A model generated the notes under the pieces. The model did not search any database. It was not told the origin of the DNA and saw only the letters and a program-made list of their open reading frames with translations. Position numbers and translations under genes: made by a program. From Halioxenophilus aromaticivorans (lineage in GTDB: Bacteria > Pseudomonadota > Gammaproteobacteria > Pseudomonadales > Cellvibrionaceae), in NCBI RefSeq assembly GCF_042850945.1, contig NZ_AP031496.1:3596001-3660000 (forward strand): a stretch of DNA of 64,000 bases. Reading direction: 5' to 3'. This document shows, one piece after another, positions 1 through 8,715 of the stretch (the first letter of the stretch is position 1; each line of letters starts with the position of its first letter).

Positions 1-1
1 G

Positions 2-1579
2 GCATTAATGGCCAGGGACGAAGCACAAATTCGCCAATACGCCGAGCTGAGCCCACAACACAGCCAAGCGATAGCAAGCCCCGCCGCGCCCATTGTTTTA
101 TTGCCACAAATACAACCGGCTAATACCGCGCTGGCGCTAGGCGTTGCCCCCAACCAAAACCAATTGGGCTTTATGCTGCCCTACTCGCCCTTACATCACT
201 GGTTACTGCGCAAACTGAACAGCCCCATTGTGTTGACCTCCGGCAATCGCAGCGACGAACCCCAGTGCATTGGCAACCAAGAGGCCCTTGAACGGCTGGC
301 CGATATTGCCGATTATTTTTTGCTGCATAACCGCGACATTATTAACCGCTTGGACGACTCGGTGGTACAAATTATGGGCGGTAAACAAACCGTTATGCGC
401 CGCGCCCGCGGCTTCGCCCCACAACCCATAAAATTACCGCCGGGTTTTAACGCCCCCAAAACCGTTTTAGCCTTGGGTGCAGATTTAAAAAACACCGTTT
501 GTTTTGCCAAAGATGGCCACGCGTTGCTGAGCCAACACATTGGCGATCTTGAAAACCCTAGCGCGCAGTTGGATTTTCGCCACACCATTGAATTACTGGC
601 GCAGTTGTTTCAATCACAACCGGATATTATCGCCACCGATAAACACCCCAATTATTTATCCGCTGCATTTGGTGTACAGCAAGCCGCAGAAAAAAACCTC
701 GACACCTTTGCGGTGCAGCACCACCACGCTCATATCGCCGCAGCCATGATAGACGCCGGCCTTCCGGCCAACAGTGAACCGTTATTAGGCATCGCCTTGG
801 ACGGCCTGGGTTTCGGTGACGACGGCTCTTTTTGGGGCGGGGAAATACTGCTGGCCAATTACCAAAAATCCCTACGAGTAGCCCGCCTGCAACCGGTCAG
901 TATGTTGGGGGGCAATGTGGCCATGCGTGAACCCTGGCGCAACACCCTGGCCCACCTTTTTGCCAGTGGGGTTTGGCAAACATTGGCCAAGGGTTATAAA
1001 GAACTCAGTATTACCGAATTTTTATCAGACAAGCCCATTGCCATTTTACAAAAAATGGCGGCACAACAATTAAATAGCCCAGCCAGTTCTTCTGCCGGGC
1101 GATTATTTGATGCCGTGGCCGCTTTGCTTAACCTATGCCGAGAGCAGCAAACCTACGAAGGCCAAGCTGCCACACAACTGCAAACACTGGCCGAAGAATA
1201 CCGCCCAACTGGAAGCGAGCGCAGCCTGCCATTCGACATTCTTAATACCTCGGGTCTAATGGAAATATCTTGGCAACGGTTTTGGCCAGAAATACTGCAG
1301 CGCTTAAAAACCCACAGTAACCTGCCACAGCTGGCGTGGCTATTTCATTTAACACTGGCCCAGGCAGTCACACGCTCCACCACCCAACTGGCTCAACAAC
1401 ACCGGGTGCAAACGGTCATGTTAAGCGGTGGCGTTGCGCACAATCGTCTACTGAGCGAAATGATTATCCAAAGGCTAGACAGTAACAACCTTCATTGCCA
1501 CATTGCTGGTAACATTCCGAGCAACGATGGTGGCATTGCCCTAGGCCAGGCCGCGATTGCCTTGGCAAATTTAAAATAG
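2..1579 (+). CDS. hypF: Carbamoyltransferase HypF, 5'-truncated by window edge
   Basis: HypF transfers a carbamoyl group from carbamoyl phosphate to the C-terminal cysteine of HypE, the first step in making the cyanide ligands of [NiFe]-hydrogenase. The reading frame is open to the left edge, so the acylphosphatase and zinc-finger parts lie outside the window. Counting from the first ATG at 8, residues 1-140 are the end of the YrdC/Sua5-like domain (NRDIINRLDDSVV, then RRARGFAP). The rest is the Kae1-like carbamoyltransferase domain, with the metal-binding HHHAH at 238-242, DGLGFGDDGSFWGGE at 265-279 and LSGGVAHNR near 481. HypF is usually about 750 residues; some 525 are visible. A cytochrome b of hydrogenase type two genes downstream supports a hydrogenase locus to the left. 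The family call is firm. Confidence 0.95.
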   Translation, partial: ALMARDEAQIRQYAELSPQHSQAIASPAAPIVLLPQIQPANTALALGVAPNQNQLGFMLPYSPLHHWLLRKLNSPIVLTSGNRSDEPQCIGNQEALERLADIADYFLLHNRDIINRLDDSVVQIMGGKQTVMRRARGFAPQPIKLPPGFNAPKTVLALGADLKNTVCFAKDGHALLSQHIGDLENPSAQLDFRHTIELLAQLFQSQPDIIATDKHPNYLSAAFGVQQAAEKNLDTFAVQHHHAHIAAAMIDAGLPANSEPLLGIALDGLGFGDDGSFWGGEILLANYQKSLRVARLQPVSMLGGNVAMREPWRNTLAHLFASGVWQTLAKGYKELSITEFLSDKPIAILQKMAAQQLNSPASSSAGRLFDAVAALLNLCREQQTYEGQAATQLQTLAEEYRPTGSERSLPFDILNTSGLMEISWQRFWPEILQRLKTHSNLPQLAWLFHLTLAQAVTRSTTQLAQQHRVQTVMLSGGVAHNRLLSEMIIQRLDSNNLHCHIAGNIPSNDGGIALGQAAIALANLK

Positions 1580-1683
1580 CTCTCTCCATCTTTTTTTAAT
1601 TTATTTTCATCAAATCCTACCAATTATTTATGCTGTGCTAATCTTAGGTGAGTGGATACTTATCGTAATGGAGATTACTCACA

Positions 1684-3339
1684 GTGATGTCGCTAGATCC
1701 AAGTTGTAAGTACGATAACGCTTTACCCAATGCAACGCTCTCACCGCCGCGACAAAAAAATTTACACCAATCCAATCAAGTAAAGGCCAGCACCTTCGGT
1801 TTTACGGCACTATTTTTTATTTTATTTGCCGCAGCCACACTGGCGGGCTGGTTAAATCCGATCTTAGCCACTTTAGTAGCCTGCGCAGTGGGCGCGTTGG
1901 TTGCCGTGGCCGATGCAGTTTACATTCGGCAAATGGACCGCAGCATCGCCATAATGGCAACCGCACTGGCAGACGGCAGTAAAAATGTAAACGATGTTTC
2001 CACGGAATTCGTCCTGCCGGAGAGTTCACCGGTAAAAACCATCAGTAGAGTCATCGCCCAACGAGATTCATCGGTGCGCGAAATGGTTTTCCGCGTGCGC
2101 TACGGCATACGTGAGGTGTCTACCCTGGCCAGCCTGTTATCTAACTCCCTGGCGGATACCCATCAATTAGCCAACCAACAAAAAGACCTAGCCAGCAGCG
2201 TGTTCGATGCCAGCGAAGCATCGCGCCGGGCGGTGGCCTCGGTGCAGGAACGCGCGGGCCATCTCAACGCAACAACTCAGCAGCAGCGCAAGGCGGTGTT
2301 GGAATCGCAAGCCGAATTGCAAGCCGCTGCAGATCAAGTACAAGGGGCGGTAGATAAACTTAGCCATTTTTACTGCGTTGTGGATGAGCTGGAAACACAC
2401 TCCACGGAAATCGGCGATATTGTTTCTGTGATAAGCGCAATTTCAGACCAAACCAATTTACTGGCCCTAAACGCGGCCATAGAAGCCTCCTCTGCCGGCG
2501 AGGCAGGTAAGGGTTTTGCCGTGGTGGCCACCGAGGTTCGACAGCTGGCGGAACAGGTAAAAAAAGCTACGGAGACCATCACCACCAGTATCGATCGTAT
2601 GAAGGTAAAGGTCAGCGAAACCCAGACTCAAACCAAAGATATCCACCAACGTGTGGATGCTACCGCACTGGCAGTGAGTAACGCCGGCGACCGCTTTGCG
2701 GCAATGATCGACGAATACTCAGCCATGGCGGAGCATTTGGATTACACCCAAGATGCCATCACCCAGCTGAGTAATATCAGCAGCCAAATTGGCGATATAA
2801 CCCATGACATTCATCGCAGTTGCGACGACGTTGCCAGCCAAATGAATGGCGGCGAGAGCCAACTGCATAATCTATCGGCGGCAACAGAACGCATTTTACA
2901 GGTATCGGATGCGTTTTTTGTGGGTGGCGATAAAACTGAAATCATTCCGCACCGATTAAAATATTATTGCCGTAAACTTGAGGCCATTGTGCAGCAGGCC
3001 GCCGAACCCCCTACTAATTTACTAAGCGACAAAATTACCGACAAACCAGTACATGTGGCTCAAGCCGTACTCGCTCGTTTTTTAAAAGAACTGCGCATGG
3101 AAATTGAAGATTTAAGCTACGCGATTGTGCATTGCAGCCAAACCGATCAACACCACTACCAAGGCGAGCTACCAGCAGGCCATAAAAGCCAAAGCCTGCC
3201 AATCAGTAACAACGACGGCGTGGTGCAAAAAAGCTACATGGATGATGGCCAAACGTTTTATGACTTTTCTGCGCCAATTTACATCGATGGCCAGCCATGG
3301 GGCAGATTACAACTGGGCTTTTTAGCCAGCGCACTTTAG
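1684..3339 (+). CDS. Methyl-accepting chemotaxis protein with C-terminal cytoplasmic sensor-like region
   Basis: This is a 551-residue chemotaxis receptor that would signal to CheA/CheW. Two adjacent hydrophobic helices (about 38-56 and 58-79) leave almost no periplasmic loop. The conserved hairpin tip ISDQTNLLALNAAIEAS, followed by GEAGKGFAVVATEVRQLAE, lies near residues 250-290. After the coiled coil an extra region of about 130 residues ends with DGQTFYDFSAPIYIDG and WGRLQLGF, which resembles a PAS/Cache-type sensory fold. The input domain may therefore be intracellular and C-terminal. Translation probably starts at GTG 1684 (GGAG about ten bases upstream), with ATG 1687 as an alternative. 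It lies between hypF and a hydrogenase cytochrome b, so a role in redox or hydrogen sensing is possible but only inferred from position. Confidence 0.9.
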   Translation: MMSLDPSCKYDNALPNATLSPPRQKNLHQSNQVKASTFGFTALFFILFAAATLAGWLNPILATLVACAVGALVAVADAVYIRQMDRSIAIMATALADGSKNVNDVSTEFVLPESSPVKTISRVIAQRDSSVREMVFRVRYGIREVSTLASLLSNSLADTHQLANQQKDLASSVFDASEASRRAVASVQERAGHLNATTQQQRKAVLESQAELQAAADQVQGAVDKLSHFYCVVDELETHSTEIGDIVSVISAISDQTNLLALNAAIEASSAGEAGKGFAVVATEVRQLAEQVKKATETITTSIDRMKVKVSETQTQTKDIHQRVDATALAVSNAGDRFAAMIDEYSAMAEHLDYTQDAITQLSNISSQIGDITHDIHRSCDDVASQMNGGESQLHNLSAATERILQVSDAFFVGGDKTEIIPHRLKYYCRKLEAIVQQAAEPPTNLLSDKITDKPVHVAQAVLARFLKELRMEIEDLSYAIVHCSQTDQHHYQGELPAGHKSQSLPISNNDGVVQKSYMDDGQTFYDFSAPIYIDGQPWGRLQLGFLASAL

Positions 3340-3380
3340 GCCTGACACCTCTCATCAAACGTTTATAAAGTGATTTGTTT

Positions 3381-4091
3381 ATGTCTACGCACAGCGAGTT
3401 ATCCACCCTAAGTTCATCGACAGAGAGCTCCCGGGTTCAATCCGTATACGTATACCAAGTACCGGTTCGGCTTTGGCATTGGCTAACCATGCTGTGCATG
3501 TTAACGCTGATTATCACGGGTATTTTTATCGGCACGCCATTTATTACTCTGCCCGGCAACAATATGGATGCACTGCTGATGAGCTACTGCCGATTTGCAC
3601 ACTTTACCGCCGGCTACATTTTTGCCATCGCCTTTGTCGGCCGGCTGGTGTGGGCATTTATGGGCAATGAGCACGCACGCCAACTGTTTTTGCCGCCAAT
3701 ATGGCGTGGGCAGTGGTGGAGCGAGGTGATGTTTGAGTTTCGCTGGTATTTTTTCTTAGAGGATAAGCCCAAAAAATACATCGGCCACAATCCGTTAGCG
3801 CTGGGCATGATGTTTTTCTGTTTTGTGTTGGGCAGCCTGTTTATGATTGCAACCGGCTTTGCCCTGTACAGCGAAGGCGCCGGACCAGGCCATTGGTCTC
3901 AGATTGTTTTTGGCTGGATTAACCCCGCCCTCGGCGGCAGCACCAACACTCACAATCTGCATCGCCTGGTTATGTGGATTATGATTTGTTTTATTATGGT
4001 CCACGTATACGCGGCCGTGCGGGAGGACATTATGAGCCGCCAAAGCATTATTTCATCGATGATTAGCGGCCACAGAACCTTTAAAGATTAG
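3381..4091 (+). CDS. hyaC: [NiFe]-hydrogenase cytochrome b subunit (HyaC/HupC type)
   Basis: This 236-residue integral membrane di-haem cytochrome b takes electrons from the small subunit of an uptake [NiFe]-hydrogenase and passes them to quinone. Four hydrophobic segments lie at about 35-53, 73-94, 138-161 and 195-213. The histidines fit the family's haem-ligand pattern: H33 in RLWHW, H74 in CRFAHF, H194 in NLHRLVMW and H208 in MVHVYAAVRED. The N-terminal VYVYQVPVRLWHW is typical. I chose ATG 3381 over an in-frame TTG at 3375. The gene follows the chemotaxis receptor by about 40 bases and converges on the asparaginase gene with an 11-base overlap. No large or small hydrogenase subunit is in view; they would be expected upstream with the rest of the hyp genes. 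Confidence 0.93.
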   Translation: MSTHSELSTLSSSTESSRVQSVYVYQVPVRLWHWLTMLCMLTLIITGIFIGTPFITLPGNNMDALLMSYCRFAHFTAGYIFAIAFVGRLVWAFMGNEHARQLFLPPIWRGQWWSEVMFEFRWYFFLEDKPKKYIGHNPLALGMMFFCFVLGSLFMIATGFALYSEGAGPGHWSQIVFGWINPALGGSTNTHNLHRLVMWIMICFIMVHVYAAVREDIMSRQSIISSMISGHRTFKD

Positions 4092-4584
4092 CTTCAAACC
4101 GCCCTGCCGCGCGGTTCTTTTTCACCTCTCCGGCATTAAACACGCGGCCATTCATGGCAATGTATACCCCCGGCGGCAGGGTTTGCACCGCCGCCATGGC
4201 AAAGCCGACATTAAATATAGAGTCGGTAACTCTAAGGCTCGCCGGCTGCATGGCGCCGGTGAGTACAATCGTTTTATCACCCAAGTTTTTATCACTCGTG
4301 CTCTCGGCCAGTAACTGGGCGGTTTGCACCATGGTATCGGTGCCGTGGGTTAGCAGCACGCGCGAGTGTTCACTGGCCGCCAGTTCAGCCGCCATTAGCT
4401 TGCGGTCTTCCTCGGTGATCTCCAAACTGTCTTTGCGCATCAGCTCGGTAATTTGGTAATCGCAGGTCACATTGGCTTCGACAAAGATTCCAGGTATCGC
4501 CGAATCGCCTATTTGATACTCACTGAGTACATCAAAGTAGACCTTATCGATGGTACCGCCGGTGGTGAAAATATGTACTGCCAT
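4081..4584 (-). CDS. Single-domain asparaginase-like protein
   Basis: This 167-residue protein matches only the N-terminal domain of L-asparaginase, the enzyme family that hydrolyses asparagine to aspartate and ammonia. The two active-site threonine motifs are visible: FTTGGTID at residues 6-13 and LTHGTDTM at 78-85. LTGAMQP at 108-114 matches the conserved strand that follows. The usual C-terminal domain (about 150 residues) is absent, and the stop comes directly after a plausible end, so this looks like a stable short family rather than a broken gene. Whether it is an active asparaginase is unknown. ATG 4584 is chosen because GAGGA lies just upstream and the motif starts at once; a longer frame upstream has no support. 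No signal peptide, so cytoplasmic. Confidence 0.85.
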   Translation of the reverse strand: MAVHIFTTGGTIDKVYFDVLSEYQIGDSAIPGIFVEANVTCDYQITELMRKDSLEITEEDRKLMAAELAASEHSRVLLTHGTDTMVQTAQLLAESTSDKNLGDKTIVLTGAMQPASLRVTDSIFNVGFAMAAVQTLPPGVYIAMNGRVFNAGEVKKNRAAGRFEANL

Positions 4585-4817
4585 AGAGTCCTCTAAAATA
4601 GGGTTACAGAGCCAATGCATTGGGCCAGGGGCCAATTGGCGGCATCATACCTCAAACTGGCTCCCCAGGTAGAGCTGCAAAAGCGGTAGCGCACATAAGC
4701 GGCCACAAATGTTCAACCCAGCGTTGCACCGAGTCGTTTAAGCACCTGGACATTTGGGCATTTAGCCCGGACTGGCTTTGCCGTATATTAGGCGGCTTAT
4801 TGAACACTGGCCGCATT

Positions 4818-5702
4818 ATGTTAGAAACGAGTTTACGCATTATTGGGATTATCTTCCCTCTCTTCGCCTGCACCCTGCTGGGCACTTGGTACTGCAAACG
4901 CTTCAAGCCAGATTTAACCGCCGTAAACCGGCTGAACCTGGACGTATTTAGCCCCCTACTCATCTTTTGGGCCTTGGTGGACAAACCCTTCGATCCCATT
5001 GGCTACCTCAACCTTGCCGTAGGCGGCGCGGTGGTTATCTTGGGCTCCGGGCTACTATTGTTGCCGCTGGTGCTGCTAAGCCGCATCAATCTGCACACCT
5101 TTTTGCCACCCATGATGTTCAATAACTCCGGCAATATGGGGTTACCGTTACTGCTGTTTGCCTTTGGCCCAGAGGCCCTGCAACCGGCGGTGATATTGCT
5201 AATCGTGGGAATGCTGCTGCAGTTTACCGTGGGCGTATTACTGCTAGACCACCGGGTAAACCCACTAAAAATGCTGCGCAACCCCATTCTGCTGGCCGCC
5301 GTTATCGGCCTGGTGATGAACATCACCGGCATACGCCTGCCAGTGCCAGTAATGGCAACCATCAATATGCTGGGCCAAGTGGCGATACCGCTATTGCTGT
5401 TTGCCCTGGGCGCACGGCTGCTGGATGTGGATATGAAAGACTGGCAGCTGGGTACCTTCGGTGCCTTTGCCGGGCCATTGGTCGGCGTGGCCAGTGCCCA
5501 GGCCATCATGCCTTTTTTGCACCTCAGCGAGTTCGAAAGCGCCATTTTAATCGTGTTTGGCGCCCTGCCCCCGGCGGTGTTCAACCTGTTATTGGCCGAG
5601 CAATATCAACAAGAACCACACCGAGTGGCAAGCTTGGTGCTGATTGGTAACCTGTTTAGCGTGATTATCATTCCAGTAGCCTTGTGGTTTACCTTGCCGT
5701 AA
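4818..5702 (+). CDS. AEC family transporter (auxin efflux carrier-like permease)
   Basis: This 294-residue, very hydrophobic inner-membrane protein has about ten predicted helices in the two five-helix halves typical of the AEC/bile-acid transporter superfamily. Family features include VNRLNLDVFSPLLIFWALVD near residue 35, MMFNNSGNMGLPLLLFAFG around 100 with the conserved asparagine-glycine turn, and a similar IPLLLFALGARL in the second half. Members export or import small organic acids; the substrate here cannot be read from sequence. The ATG at 4818 gives a typical family N-terminus, but no clear ribosome-binding site precedes it. The frame stays open about 200 bases upstream, in sequence shared with the asparaginase leader. 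The stop codon lies inside a short tandem duplication. Confidence 0.85.
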   Translation: MLETSLRIIGIIFPLFACTLLGTWYCKRFKPDLTAVNRLNLDVFSPLLIFWALVDKPFDPIGYLNLAVGGAVVILGSGLLLLPLVLLSRINLHTFLPPMMFNNSGNMGLPLLLFAFGPEALQPAVILLIVGMLLQFTVGVLLLDHRVNPLKMLRNPILLAAVIGLVMNITGIRLPVPVMATINMLGQVAIPLLLFALGARLLDVDMKDWQLGTFGAFAGPLVGVASAQAIMPFLHLSEFESAILIVFGALPPAVFNLLLAEQYQQEPHRVASLVLIGNLFSVIIIPVALWFTLP

Positions 5703-5728
5703 GCATTGTGATTTACCTTGCCGTAAGC
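5682..5728 (+). repeat. 24-bp tandem duplication across the AEC stop codon
   Basis: Two 23-base copies (5682-5704 and 5706-5728) differ at one base and are separated by a single base. The first copy contains the last codons and stop of the AEC permease gene. The second lies just beyond it and carries an untranslated copy of the same tail. It looks like a replication-slippage duplication. Confidence 0.9.
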
Positions 5729-5882
5729 CTACTGAAACTGTGCTTTTAAAACTGCCGACGTTTGCGCTTGCTCTAAGTGGCCGTATTTGCACATGGAATC
5801 GAGCGATTCAACCCTAGATCAAAATCTCGCAGGCCTTTAGCCTTTAGCACCTCACAAAGCAAATTACAAAAAGGGCAAGCCA

Positions 5883-6308
5883 ATGCCATCCGTAGAAGCG
5901 ACACCCGAGGCGCTAGAACAATTAATAAAAAAGATTCCCAGTGACCAGCCGTTTTATATGGTTAACCTAGTTGCGTACAACGCAGTTGCGCAATATCAGG
6001 ACAATCAAGATCAGGACAACGATACCAACATCACGGGGCAAGAAGCTTACAGTATCTACTCAAATGAGGCGGTCAAACTGGTTGAGAAGGCCGGCGGGCA
6101 GGTCATTTGGTTTGGTGAGGTTATCCACGGCGTTATTCAGCCCAGCGACGAAAACTGGGACAACATTTTTATCGTGCAATACCCAAGCGTTGAAAGGTTT
6201 ATGGCCATGATCACAAGCCCAGAATATCTATCAATCGTACAGCATAGAACAGCGGCATTGGCGGACTCTCGTTTAATTGCTACGTTGGGTGCACCTGGCG
6301 CCAATTGA
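5883..6308 (+). CDS. DUF1330 family protein
   Basis: This is a 141-residue soluble protein with the features of the DUF1330 (dimeric alpha-beta barrel) family: PFYMVNLVAY near residue 23, EAYSIYSNEAV near 53, GGQVIWFGEVIHGVI near 70, and WDNIFIVQYPSVERFMAMI followed by EYLSIVQHRTAALADSRL in the second half. The function of the family is not established. AAGGG lies ahead of the ATG. No clear operon partner is present: the upstream gap is about 180 bases and downstream lies an apparently non-coding stretch. The family call is good; the role is unknown. Confidence 0.8.
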   Translation: MPSVEATPEALEQLIKKIPSDQPFYMVNLVAYNAVAQYQDNQDQDNDTNITGQEAYSIYSNEAVKLVEKAGGQVIWFGEVIHGVIQPSDENWDNIFIVQYPSVERFMAMITSPEYLSIVQHRTAALADSRLIATLGAPGAN

Positions 6309-6757
6309 TAGATTTTTTTGATATTACGCTCAGCATTCTTCCAAGTAGATTCAAGGGTAAGTGCCACAGAATTAAAAATGCCATCTGATGTAGCTATCTG
6401 TAACCCGGATTTGATCAACAATTCGTTAGGTCGCATTAAATACAACATCCTCGTTTGTTCATCCTGGCGCACTGCTTGGGCATGTAAATCGTAGTCTGCA
6501 AATAACTAAAAGGGCCATTCTAAGTTCGATTATCCGTTGATAAAGACCCAAATCGGCTCTTCAGTGGCTCTAGGCGAGTCAGAAGTGGAACTCTGCCATT
6601 ACAAGCCCGCAATCTAGCAGAACCTTAAATCAGCCTGAGCAGACTCCCAAAATAGAAAACTCCGACTGAAAAGCCGGGGTTTATCAACGATCTGAACGGA
6701 CCCAGGGGTCCGTTTATTCACCTTTTAGGCCTTCACTTGGCACGCTTATAATAATTA
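6309..6757. other. Intergenic region without a supported gene
   Basis: This gap separates the DUF1330 gene from a minus-strand orphan gene. An open frame of 111 codons on the minus strand (6137-6472) runs through the DUF1330 coding region and has no recognisable features. The only structure I see is two adjacent hairpins at 6657-6682 and 6695-6714 (nine-base arms, two-base centre). Both lie downstream of the minus-strand gene that ends at 6758. Confidence 0.5.
6645..6682 (-). terminator. Candidate intrinsic terminator
   Basis: Read on the minus strand, a ten-base stem (6673-6682 with 6657-6666) has one mismatch and one G-U pair. It is followed by a T-rich stretch TTTTCTATTTT. It lies about 75 bases after the stop of the secreted orphan gene. 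A second perfect hairpin at 6695-6714 lies between. Confidence 0.45.
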
Positions 6758-7309
6758 TCACAAAGGCCGTTTCGTTTTCGCTGTCCCGCTCGTAACAGAA
6801 ATACCTTCATTAACTGCAACTAATATGTAAGTACCAGCTGAACCATTGAAATACGAGGCGGAACTACCGCCGCCTGCCTTTTGCACCCAACTAGACCCAT
6901 TCCACTGAAATACATACGCTCTTAATCCAGTCCCTGTCAAAGTGATAGTGTGCGTTCCACTGGCACAGTTTGTCGTGTACTGTTTTACAATTACTGATTC
7001 GCCGACAGCCACATTTGAGACTGAGTTTGTAGCAGAAACATAACCACATGCGGCCAACGGAGATAAGGTGTTTAGTTTTAACTCCTTAATTAATATGCTA
7101 TCCGTACCGTTGAGGTTATCCAAAACCTTTTCATTTATCTTAATCTCGCTTAAATCAAGTGATACGTCACCATTCCCCACAATACTTGTTGTTGATACGT
7201 AAATATCTCCGCCATTAATTGTCAGAATGTCTGGAGCAGCTGGCTGTACGGCTATCGCTAAACTACAATTTAGCAGCGTAACAATAGACAGCAAAAGCGC
7301 GATCTTCAT
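6758..7309 (-). CDS. Secreted protein of unknown function
   Basis: This 183-residue protein begins with a clear Sec signal peptide (MKIALLLSIVTLLNCSLAIA, likely cut after about residue 20). The mature part is rich in Ser, Thr, Gly and Asn and in short beta-type segments, for example HTITLTGTGLRAYVFQW and AGTYILVAVNEG near the end. Two cysteines in the middle (ACGY and TNCASG) could form a disulphide. I do not recognise a family. The ATG at 7309 is preceded by AGGATAG, which decides the start over an in-frame ATG eight codons upstream. It is divergent from the next orphan gene, with about 80 bases between the two starts. Base composition looks more AT-rich than the neighbouring housekeeping genes, so it may be acquired DNA. 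Confidence 0.6.
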   Translation of the reverse strand: MKIALLLSIVTLLNCSLAIAVQPAAPDILTINGGDIYVSTTSIVGNGDVSLDLSEIKINEKVLDNLNGTDSILIKELKLNTLSPLAACGYVSATNSVSNVAVGESVIVKQYTTNCASGTHTITLTGTGLRAYVFQWNGSSWVQKAGGGSSASYFNGSAGTYILVAVNEGISVTSGTAKTKRPL

Positions 7310-7390
7310 GTGTCTATCCTCTATAAGTTGCATATCGTAAAATGCGTAATATGGCTCAACTGACGCCGAATTTATCGGAAGGGTAAAATA

Positions 7391-7954
7391 ATGATCGATG
7401 GATTAGTTGTGAACCGTACGTCGGATCTTCTCAACGCACATCTGAAAGTTTCGAATACGAATGATAAGTCGCCAAGCATATCCAACCAAAATGGCACGCT
7501 TATAATCGACGAAAACTATATCCCAGATTTTTCCCTTTTCGATAATGTTAAAGAGGGCGATCGAATCCGATTGACAACCCTAAACGAAGACGAACTAAAT
7601 GCCTTTTTCGAACTTAACCCCCAAGAACTGATTAAACGCATTGATCTTACAAACACAACCAAAAATGAATTATATGCCACTCTTATGGTGCTTGATTTCA
7701 AAGGGCAAATAGACGATGTGGCGGGCGGTAATTTGTCTATCCAAGTTGGCCTAGATTCAAACCTGGATCACGATATTAAATTTAACGCTCTAGAATATTT
7801 TGAAAAAACTATTAACGGTATGCAAAACATACCCGGATATTCAGCTGGAAGCGACGTCTTGCACTCGTTTCTCAGAGGCTACAATACACTTTTAGCTATG
7901 AACGAAGCTAAACAGGCTGATTTAGAACTAAAGAAAATTGATGAGACGGTTTAA
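7391..7954 (+). CDS. Hypothetical cytoplasmic protein
   Basis: This 187-residue acidic protein has no signal peptide or membrane segment and matches no family I recognise. The sequence looks coding: mixed alpha/beta character, a Leu/Glu/Asp-rich middle (DELNAFFELNPQELIKRIDL), and a helical C-terminus (LLAMNEAKQADLELKKIDET). GGAAGGG followed by an A-rich spacer precedes the ATG, a good ribosome-binding site. It is divergent from the secreted orphan gene at 6758-7309 and shares its AT-rich composition. The 240 bases after it show nothing I can name. It could be a remnant of a mobile segment, but no integrase, transposase or repeat border is present. Confidence 0.55.
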   Translation: MIDGLVVNRTSDLLNAHLKVSNTNDKSPSISNQNGTLIIDENYIPDFSLFDNVKEGDRIRLTTLNEDELNAFFELNPQELIKRIDLTNTTKNELYATLMVLDFKGQIDDVAGGNLSIQVGLDSNLDHDIKFNALEYFEKTINGMQNIPGYSAGSDVLHSFLRGYNTLLAMNEAKQADLELKKIDETV

Positions 7955-8196
7955 TAGCGTGTATTTGATATATTTTTGGAGTTGATGAGATGCGGTCGGA
8001 GTAATGGGTGTTAATCAGATAAATTTTATTCCTAAGTCCAAATTTACTGAATTATGTGTTTTATTGGAATGTTCTAAAAAGGCAATTAGGCTTCAGCTAT
8101 AGTGGATTGAGTTAAGTTCAACATGAGGGCGCACTGTCGCTAGAATGATTACCGCGAATGGATAAGTCAGTCGCTAAAATTGGATCTTTTATGTCT

Positions 8197-8565
8197 TCAA
8201 GCAGAAAAACGCTTACCCAATATTTCCTTGCACGCCCAATCAGCATGCCAAGCACAGTTCAACACCGACACAATAAACGTAAACAGCACCACAGCCTGCG
8301 TGCTCAATGCCGCGCTGTTTGCTGCCACGGGGAGAATAATGGAAGGCGCCACCACCACATGCACTAGGCAGGTTACGGCGACGATTACCAGGGCGTTGAT
8401 TGAAGAGTTTTTATAAGAACGGGCTAAATAAAACAAGACGCTTTGGCTGAGCAGTAATGCTAGGCAGCCAAACAACTCTACTTGCGCTACGGCGGCTAGC
8501 CCCTTAAAGCTGACCAGCACTGCCATTAGGGCTGCAAACGTTTTAACACTACTGAGTACATTCAT
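8197..8565 (-). CDS. Small integral membrane protein of unknown function
   Basis: The 122-residue product is almost wholly hydrophobic, with about four predicted helices: residues near 8-28, 30-48, 56-76 and 82-102. It ends with a short charged tail (CKEILGKRFSA). No family is recognised. A GTG two codons upstream of ATG 8565 could also start it; neither has a strong ribosome-binding site. It is an isolated gene between the orphan pair and the MFS permease. Hydrophobicity alone makes this a plausible gene, but confidence is limited. Confidence 0.5.
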   Translation of the reverse strand: MNVLSSVKTFAALMAVLVSFKGLAAVAQVELFGCLALLLSQSVLFYLARSYKNSSINALVIVAVTCLVHVVVAPSIILPVAANSAALSTQAVVLFTFIVSVLNCAWHADWACKEILGKRFSA

Positions 8566-8715
8566 AACCACGCGTCCATCTCATTACATCTGTTACATTG
8601 TATGTAGTTTAGTAACTCATTGGGGTTCTATAGGCCAATTTATCGCCTTTGCGGTGATCTTTATCGCTGTTTGAGAACTGGCCCCGCAAAATGAGGTGGT
8701 GTTATCTGGGTTTAT

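Noticed and set aside
4620..4817. N-terminal extension of the AEC permease
   Set aside because: The extra 66 residues are polar and unlike the family, and overlap the asparaginase promoter and leader.
6137..6472. 111-codon minus-strand frame
   Set aside because: Mostly antisense to the DUF1330 gene, with no family features.
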